64,000 bases of DNA from Deltaproteobacteria bacterium (GTDB lineage: Bacteria; Myxococcota_A; Polyangia; GCA-2747355), in NCBI GenBank assembly GCA_020633415.1, contig JACKDQ010000002.1, positions 744,001-808,000 on the forward strand. Reading direction: 5' to 3'. The translations under genes and the position numbers were made by a program. Below the pieces are notes generated by a model, which saw nothing but the letters and a program-made list of their open reading frames with translations, did not search any database and was not told the origin of the DNA. Positions 59,146 through 64,000 of the stretch are shown one piece after another. Positions within the stretch are counted from its first letter, which is position 1. Every line of letters starts with the position of its first letter.

Positions 59146-62100
59146 GTGACCCGTCCAACGCCGCCACAGCGCTCGCATCGACGACAGCGAGACCGACCCG
59201 CCCGCTTTGCAGCCGAAGCGAGCCTCGGCGCAGCTGGTTGGCTGCTGAGCTTGATCGCGCTGAGCGCTTGTCAGCCGCCGACCGATCAGCTCGGCCAATT
59301 GTTTCTGAGCAGCCAAGGTAAGCCGGTTAGTGGGGATAAGCGATCGTTGCCGCGCAGTCCAGTCGATCAACAGCGACGGAGTCGGCGCCTCGCGCTGCTC
59401 CGGGGCGAGCTCAGTGCCGACAAGTGGTCGCTGCTCGGCCCCCAAGGAGCGGCGCTTGCCGATCGACAGCTCGAGATCGAAGCTGGCCCGCTGGCGATCT
59501 TTCGCCTGCACCTGGGCGCCGGCCAAACGATCAGCGCAACCACACGAGCGTTGAGTGAAGGGCTCGACCCAGTGCTACACCTCTGGTCGATTCGCGCCCA
59601 ACGCAGCGTTGCCTCTGACGACGACAGTGGAGACGAACCTGGCGCCGCGCGCCTGAACACGACGATCGAGCGGGACGGCGAGTACTTGTTGATCGCCCAC
59701 GCCTATAGCGCTGAGGACAGCGGGGTTTGCGATATCGCCCTGGATCAGCGCACCCTGGCGCGTGATGTCGCGCTCGGTGGCAGCGGACTATCGGTCGCCG
59801 CAGGACAAACCATCGAGGCTGTACTGCAGAACGACCGCGAGGGTTCATACGCGTCGACCGATCCGCTGATCCTTGTGCTCGATCGCGCAACCGCCCAGCT
59901 GAAGCAAGTCGACGACGATTCGGGCGTCGAACTCGGCGCGCGCCTCGCGCTCGGCGAAGAGAGTTGGGTGATCGTCGGCTCGTTGGACGCAGCCAGCGCC
60001 GGGCATCTGTCGCTGCTGCTGCACGATCCTCGCGTCGATAGCGACGGTGATGGCCTGGGCGATGGTCTTGAGCGCGGCCGCTGCCTCTGTGCGGTCGCCA
60101 ACGAGATCACCGCCTGCGGTTTCGATTGTCGAGCTGCGCGAACCGCCCAAGACAGCGATGGCGATGGTCTGAGCGATGCCGCCGAGCTGCGAGGCATCGA
60201 CGATCCTGCTTTTCCCCAGCTGCTGCCGCGCTGGGGTGCCAACCCGCTGCACAAAGACCTCTTCGTCGAGGTCGACCTGGCCCAGTGGATCGATAGCAAG
60301 GCCGATCCGGCGGTGCTTCACTTTGGCCGGCCACCGACGATCAGCGACGCCTCACTGGGCGCGCGCGCCTTTGCGCGGCTGCCGGAGATGGGTAATCCCG
60401 ACCAGCTGCCCGGGGTGGCACTGCACCTCGACACTGGAGAGCCCTGCGCTTCGTTGCCGCTCGGCATCAACGCCGACTGTGGACCGCTGTGCAGCTTGGA
60501 CCAGAGCGGGCGTCGTATTTGCGGAACGACGCCCTACGCTCCAAACAACGCAGGCCACCGCGCAGGACTGTCGACTCAGCGCCGCGGGCTGTTTCACGTC
60601 GCAGTCAGCGACTGTCTGATCGCCGGTAGCGCACCTGGCAGCCCAGCGGATCATCTCGAGTACGACTGCGATCGCATCAGCGCGATGGTCCACGAACTCG
60701 GGCACAACCTCGGGCTTCGCCACTACGGCGACCCGGGAACCGGCACAGGAAACTGCAAGCCCAATTACCCAAGCGTGATGAACTACGCCTATAGCGATCG
60801 CTTCGCAGGAGGCCGAGAGATCCATTTCTCGACCGGCGAAATGCTCGGCGACGGCGGTGAGCTGGACCCGCGCAATATCGATGAGACCCGCCGCCTCGGT
60901 GGCCCCAACGCCGACATCTCCTGGCTTGCAGCGCGGCCGTTCTACTACACGCTCTTTGACTGCCTCGAACCACCGGCGCGTGGCTGCCGCGTTGACTTCA
61001 ACCGCGACGGGAGGATCGACAGCTCGGTGCGCGCGTACCTCTCGCCGATGCCAAACTACGGAGCGATCTGCGAAAACGATCACGGCAATGCGCGCCAGGT
61101 GCTCGACATCGATGGAATTCAGCCCAGCGCTGGCGCTGCAGCGCTGGTCAGCGAGCTGGCAAGCGGCGCCAAGCTGTTCGTTTTTGCGCCCGTACCGGCC
61201 GACGAGGATTCAGCTCGCTTGCGCGTCGCTAGCCGCAACCTCGTCGACGGTCAGTGGAGCGGTTGGCGCGACCTCACGGCGACCAGCTTTCGCGCTGATG
61301 CACAACCCGCAGCCGTGCTCGATCCGGCGGCAAGCGAGATTTGGCTGGTTGCCAGCGATCGCGCCGGAGCACTGCGCTGGCTACGCATGACGCTCGAGGC
61401 CAAGGTCAAGGCCGAGCAGACCCTCGAGGGCATCCCGGAGGGTTTTCGCACGCGCGACGTCGCACTTCTGCGACACGACGACCAGGTCCTGCTGGTGACG
61501 CGCGGTGAGAACGGCAGCTTTGCCGACCGACTCTACTACACAGCCTATCACGGTGGTCGTTGGCAGCCACTGCGCAGCGTGCGGGACAAAACGCACCAAC
61601 TGCGTTCTTGGGTCACACCGGCGCTGGCTAGCGGTCCCCGTAATGAACTCTATCTCGCGCTCGCCGACCCGCAGCCACCGACCGGTCCGGCGGGTCGGCT
61701 CCATCTCTATCAGGGCGACACGCTCGACCTGCTGCACGACAGTGAAGCGCTCGGCGTGCGATTCGCCGATGGTTTGCCCAACAGCCAACACGTGCCCTAC
61801 AGCCGACCGGCACTGGAGTTCATCCGACATCGCGATGGCAACGGACAGCCGCTCAGCGATGGTCGCGGCTATCTCGCACTATGGTGGCAAACCGCGCGGC
61901 GCGCGCGCTGGGCGACGACCTGGGGCCGGCTCGATCAGCAAGGCGCCGACTTTCGTATCGGTCGTTGGCACCATTACGAGGCCCAGGGGTTCATCGGCAC
62001 GCCCGCAGGTGGATCTCCTGCGTTGGTCAGCTATCGCGGCCAGCTCTCGGCGCTGTTGGCGAGCCAGTGGAAGACCGACAAACCGACGTTGCGTTTCGTG

Positions 62101-62307
62101 CCCTTCGCCGATGGGGTTCCCGATTCAGCTGCACCATCGCGCGACTTCGATGATCGGCCAGCGATCCGCAAAAATCTCTGTGTCAGCCTCAACGCCGGCT
62201 GCGTCGATCGCTGCGACGATCTGCGGCGCGGTTGCCCGAAAGATCAACGCAGCGAGGCAGCGCGCGCCGCACCGGCCTACAACTGTTTACTTCCGAGGGC
62301 GCGATGA
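59146..62307 (+). CDS. Large lipoprotein with metzincin-type zinc metalloprotease domain
   Basis: The protein is 1053 residues from GTG 59146. The signal peptide lies after a basic 30-residue N-terminus and ends in lipobox ALSAC (Cys at about residue 43). Beta-rich PPC-like domains follow (about 95-290). Two DxDxDGxxDxxE calcium loops lie at about residues 297 and 338. The zinc motif HELGHNLGLRH (His516, Glu517, His520, His526) with Met-turn Met545 in SVMNYAY fits the metzincins, gluzincins being excluded by the HExxHxxGxxH form. A third Asp-rich loop (DFNRDGRIDSS) and a propeller-like C-terminus come next. A surface-bound protease is predicted. Its stop overlaps the next lipoprotein's ATG. 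Confidence 0.9.
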   Translation: MTRPTPPQRSHRRQRDRPARFAAEASLGAAGWLLSLIALSACQPPTDQLGQLFLSSQGKPVSGDKRSLPRSPVDQQRRSRRLALLRGELSADKWSLLGPQGAALADRQLEIEAGPLAIFRLHLGAGQTISATTRALSEGLDPVLHLWSIRAQRSVASDDDSGDEPGAARLNTTIERDGEYLLIAHAYSAEDSGVCDIALDQRTLARDVALGGSGLSVAAGQTIEAVLQNDREGSYASTDPLILVLDRATAQLKQVDDDSGVELGARLALGEESWVIVGSLDAASAGHLSLLLHDPRVDSDGDGLGDGLERGRCLCAVANEITACGFDCRAARTAQDSDGDGLSDAAELRGIDDPAFPQLLPRWGANPLHKDLFVEVDLAQWIDSKADPAVLHFGRPPTISDASLGARAFARLPEMGNPDQLPGVALHLDTGEPCASLPLGINADCGPLCSLDQSGRRICGTTPYAPNNAGHRAGLSTQRRGLFHVAVSDCLIAGSAPGSPADHLEYDCDRISAMVHELGHNLGLRHYGDPGTGTGNCKPNYPSVMNYAYSDRFAGGREIHFSTGEMLGDGGELDPRNIDETRRLGGPNADISWLAARPFYYTLFDCLEPPARGCRVDFNRDGRIDSSVRAYLSPMPNYGAICENDHGNARQVLDIDGIQPSAGAAALVSELASGAKLFVFAPVPADEDSARLRVASRNLVDGQWSGWRDLTATSFRADAQPAAVLDPAASEIWLVASDRAGALRWLRMTLEAKVKAEQTLEGIPEGFRTRDVALLRHDDQVLLVTRGENGSFADRLYYTAYHGGRWQPLRSVRDKTHQLRSWVTPALASGPRNELYLALADPQPPTGPAGRLHLYQGDTLDLLHDSEALGVRFADGLPNSQHVPYSRPALEFIRHRDGNGQPLSDGRGYLALWWQTARRARWATTWGRLDQQGADFRIGRWHHYEAQGFIGTPAGGSPALVSYRGQLSALLASQWKTDKPTLRFVPFADGVPDSAAPSRDFDDRPAIRKNLCVSLNAGCVDRCDDLRRGCPKDQRSEAARAAPAYNCLLPRAR

Positions 62308-63407
62308 TCCGATCGACAGCGCAGATCGCCGTGCTCCTTTGCGGCTGGGTCCTTTGCGGATGCGAACCCCCGCCGGCGGACCAAGACGTTGACTGGAACC
62401 CGACCGCCAGCGAGCCAACGCTGCTCGGCAAAGAGGGTGAACCGCTAGTCGACATCATGTTGTCCAACAACGCCGTAGGCATATTGAGCACGCGCACCGT
62501 ATACACCCTGACTACTGGCGCACAGATTCCGCTCAGCGATGCTAGCACCGGTGCACGCTACCTGCGCGGTATCGATAGCTCGCGGCTCGCGCTGCTCTCC
62601 ACCCGAGCGCAGAGCACCGACGGTTCAGCCTACTTTCTCGAACTCAGCGAGCAACCTGGCCAACTGACACCCACGCGGCAGGTCGACCTCGGGATCCTAT
62701 CCGCGCCACCTTCGATCGATGCCGAGTTCGCCGACGGCTTTGACGTCGTCTACGGCGACACCGATGGCCTAACCTGGCGCCGACATCTCTCGATCGAGGG
62801 CCAGCTGTTTGCGGCGCAACCGGTCGCAACCGACTTGCCGTCCGATGCAGCCTTCGCTGCTTGGAACCGCCGCGGCGAAACCGAGCTGTTTTGTGGGCTG
62901 CAAAGCATCACTGCCCAGTCCGGTGCACTGCACCTCGCACAGCAGAGCAACACGCTGCGTTGGCTAGCGACAGAGATTTTCGAGGCCGAACCATCGACCT
63001 GCGCGGTTGCCCAGAGCAACGACCGTCGACTGGTCGCCGTCGAGTTTCGTCGCGCCGAGCTCCCACCGACGCTCTTGGTCTTCGACGCCGCCGGCAAGCG
63101 TATCCGGCGCTTGCCTGTGGGCACGACCGAGGACGGGTTTCGTATCGAGCAACTCCGAGCCTTCGACCAGCGCGCTGTGCTGGTCGCCAACCGCCTAGGC
63201 TATCGCGGCGGCCGCGCCCTGCTACTGATCGTCGAGCCCGACGGGCAAATTCGACAATTCGAGCCAGCGCTCGAGGTCGAGCCAGGTCGGCTTGGACGGG
63301 TGCGGCTGTTGAGCGATCCCGCGAAATGGGGGGCGTTTGTTTTGGCCTACGACATCCGCCGGCCTTGGGATGAGGGGTTTATCTATTTTAAAACAATAGC
63401 TTTTTAG
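62304..63407 (+). CDS. Lipoprotein coupled to the metalloprotease, function unknown
   Basis: The 367-residue protein starts at ATG 62304 inside the previous stop (ATGA), with GAGGG upstream, so it is translationally coupled to the protease. The signal peptide ends in VLCGC (Cys at about residue 20). The rest is beta-rich with repeated strand pairs (LVDIMLSNNAVGILSTRTVYTL, ARYLRGIDSSRLALLSTRA, GFDVVYGDTDGLTWRR, LLVFDAAGKRIRRLP), resembling propeller blades. It may be a partner or inhibitor of the protease, by position only. No family recognised. Confidence 0.8.
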   Translation: MIRSTAQIAVLLCGWVLCGCEPPPADQDVDWNPTASEPTLLGKEGEPLVDIMLSNNAVGILSTRTVYTLTTGAQIPLSDASTGARYLRGIDSSRLALLSTRAQSTDGSAYFLELSEQPGQLTPTRQVDLGILSAPPSIDAEFADGFDVVYGDTDGLTWRRHLSIEGQLFAAQPVATDLPSDAAFAAWNRRGETELFCGLQSITAQSGALHLAQQSNTLRWLATEIFEAEPSTCAVAQSNDRRLVAVEFRRAELPPTLLVFDAAGKRIRRLPVGTTEDGFRIEQLRAFDQRAVLVANRLGYRGGRALLLIVEPDGQIRQFEPALEVEPGRLGRVRLLSDPAKWGAFVLAYDIRRPWDEGFIYFKTIAF

Positions 63408-63455
63408 CGACGAACCAGCGCTAACCCGCGCCGCCAGCCCATCCACGCAGCGTCG

Positions 63456-63483
63456 TTCCGACGGCGGCCGACCGTGGTAATAT
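63456..63483 (+). promoter_or_regulatory. Promoter candidate close to the start at 63491
   Basis: TTCCGA (63456-63461), 16 bases, TAATAT (63478-63483), ending seven bases before ATG 63491; no Shine-Dalgarno in between. Hexamers are imperfect. Confidence 0.4.
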
Positions 63484-63490
63484 CTGCGCC

Positions 63491-64000
63491 ATGCAACGAA
63501 GAACGCCGATCAGTAAGCGCCTGGGTCTCGCTCTCTTACTCGCCTGTTTGGTCGCTTGCGGTAGCGAACGTCAGGTCAAGTCCAGCGATGGGGCGGCCGC
63601 CGACGCCAGCCTCGCGCTCGACGGCCAGACAACCGACCAAGCGGCGAGCGACAGCCATATTAGCGACGCGACAATCGCCGTCGACAGCGCATCGCCGAAA
63701 GATGGCGCAACGATCGACAGTACAACTGCCGATGGCGGCCCACCGCCCTGTTCCGACCCGAGTCCGTGCGGAGGCTTTGCTTGTGACACGCAGGCGGGCA
63801 AGTGCCGCACAGCCTGCTACCAGAGCACGCACTGCGCGAGCGGCCTGACCTGCGACAGCCAAAACCGCTGCGTGGCCAAAGCGACCTGCAAAGACGATTC
63901 GACTTGCGGAAGCTACGCCTGCAACAGCGCCGTCGGGGAATGCCGCAGTAGATGCAGTCGTCGCGAACACTGCAGCGCCGGCTACACCTGCGACGGAACC
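63491..64000 (+). CDS. Cys-rich lipoprotein, 3' end beyond window
   Basis: The frame stays open to the window end (170 codons seen). The signal peptide (LGLALLLACLVACG) ends in a lipobox at about residue 23. An Asp/Ala/Ser-rich tether of about 65 residues is followed by repeated Cys motifs of the form CxxGFACDTQAGKC, HCASGLTCDSQNRC, TCGSYACNSAVGEC and HCSAGYTCDG, that is, at least four short six-residue-spaced disulfide units of the 'CxxGxxC' kind common in myxobacterial proteins. Too short for most gene callers because it is cut. Function unknown. Confidence 0.85.
   Translation, partial: MQRRTPISKRLGLALLLACLVACGSERQVKSSDGAAADASLALDGQTTDQAASDSHISDATIAVDSASPKDGATIDSTTADGGPPPCSDPSPCGGFACDTQAGKCRTACYQSTHCASGLTCDSQNRCVAKATCKDDSTCGSYACNSAVGECRSRCSRREHCSAGYTCDGT

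Noticed and set aside
1..64000. CRISPR arrays, insertion sequences, prophage, rRNA or tRNA genes
   Set aside because: No spaced direct repeats, transposase or integrase, and no recognisable structural RNA gene was seen on either strand.

Overview
The window looks like chromosomal DNA of a Gram-negative, high-GC (about 60% by eye) bacterium, most likely a member of the Myxococcota or a close relative. The reasons are: a complete outer-membrane toolkit (BamD, LolA, a FadL-type porin, an OmpA-family protein with thrombospondin type 3 repeats, PlsB); Mpl, which recycles diaminopimelate-type murein peptides; and at least ten Cys-rich or propeller-like secreted lipoproteins of the kind that is abundant in myxobacteria (CGNGxxDxGExCD disulfide repeats, CDGxDNDCDG motifs). 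I see no rRNA, tRNA, CRISPR array, insertion sequence, phage or plasmid gene. About 55 genes fill the window with short gaps.

Layout. 1-14.1 kb holds two copies of one module (barrel-like envelope protein, ECF sigma factor, membrane anti-sigma/FecR protein, Cys-containing lipoprotein), at 3-2999 and 10591-14136. Between them lie Cys-rich and propeller lipoproteins (3252, 6010, 8300) and two small secreted proteins. 14.3-18.7 kb carries lolA, a TerB-like membrane protein coupled to a YkgJ-type Cys-cluster protein, and an alpha/beta hydrolase that overlaps a stand-alone cereblon-type CULT-domain gene. 18.9-23.4 kb has a C2-like lipoprotein facing a very large beta-propeller lipoprotein. 23.7-30.7 kb has a tandem phosphoribosyltransferase, an isocitrate/isopropylmalate dehydrogenase-family enzyme, the OmpA/TSP3 protein, an Arg/Gly-rich basic protein and a lipoprotein.

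30.7-42.8 kb is mostly housekeeping: bamD-TPR-truD on the minus strand, lipoprotein-mnmG-fadL on the plus strand, a PilZ protein, mpl and dusB (which overlap tail to tail), a DUF493 protein and an extensin-like protein. 42.9-46.3 kb is a minus-strand set of N-formylglutamate amidohydrolase, tryptophanase and a DUF362 protein. 46.5-56.4 kb is a stress and envelope run: a DUF4388-type protein with a J-like segment lacking HPD, a small unknown protein, clpB, a CbpA-type dnaJ, an SH3-NlpC/P60 lipoprotein and plsB. 56.4-59 kb has an MBL-fold hydrolase overlapping a B3/B4-domain gene, then DUF4190 and DUF2752 membrane proteins. 59.1-64 kb has a lipoprotein metzincin protease, an overlapping lipoprotein, and a further Cys-rich lipoprotein cut by the window end.

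Signals that cut across genes. Several genes without a Shine-Dalgarno sequence have a -10-like box ending 6-9 bases before the start codon, often with a TTGACA-like box 16-18 bases further up, which suggests leaderless or near-leaderless mRNAs. Half of the stop codons are TAG (27 of 54 counted), mostly inside CTAG, which is unusual for a high-GC genome. The clearest single surprise is the CULT-domain protein, whose three pocket tryptophans and four zinc cysteines match human cereblon in exact spacing.
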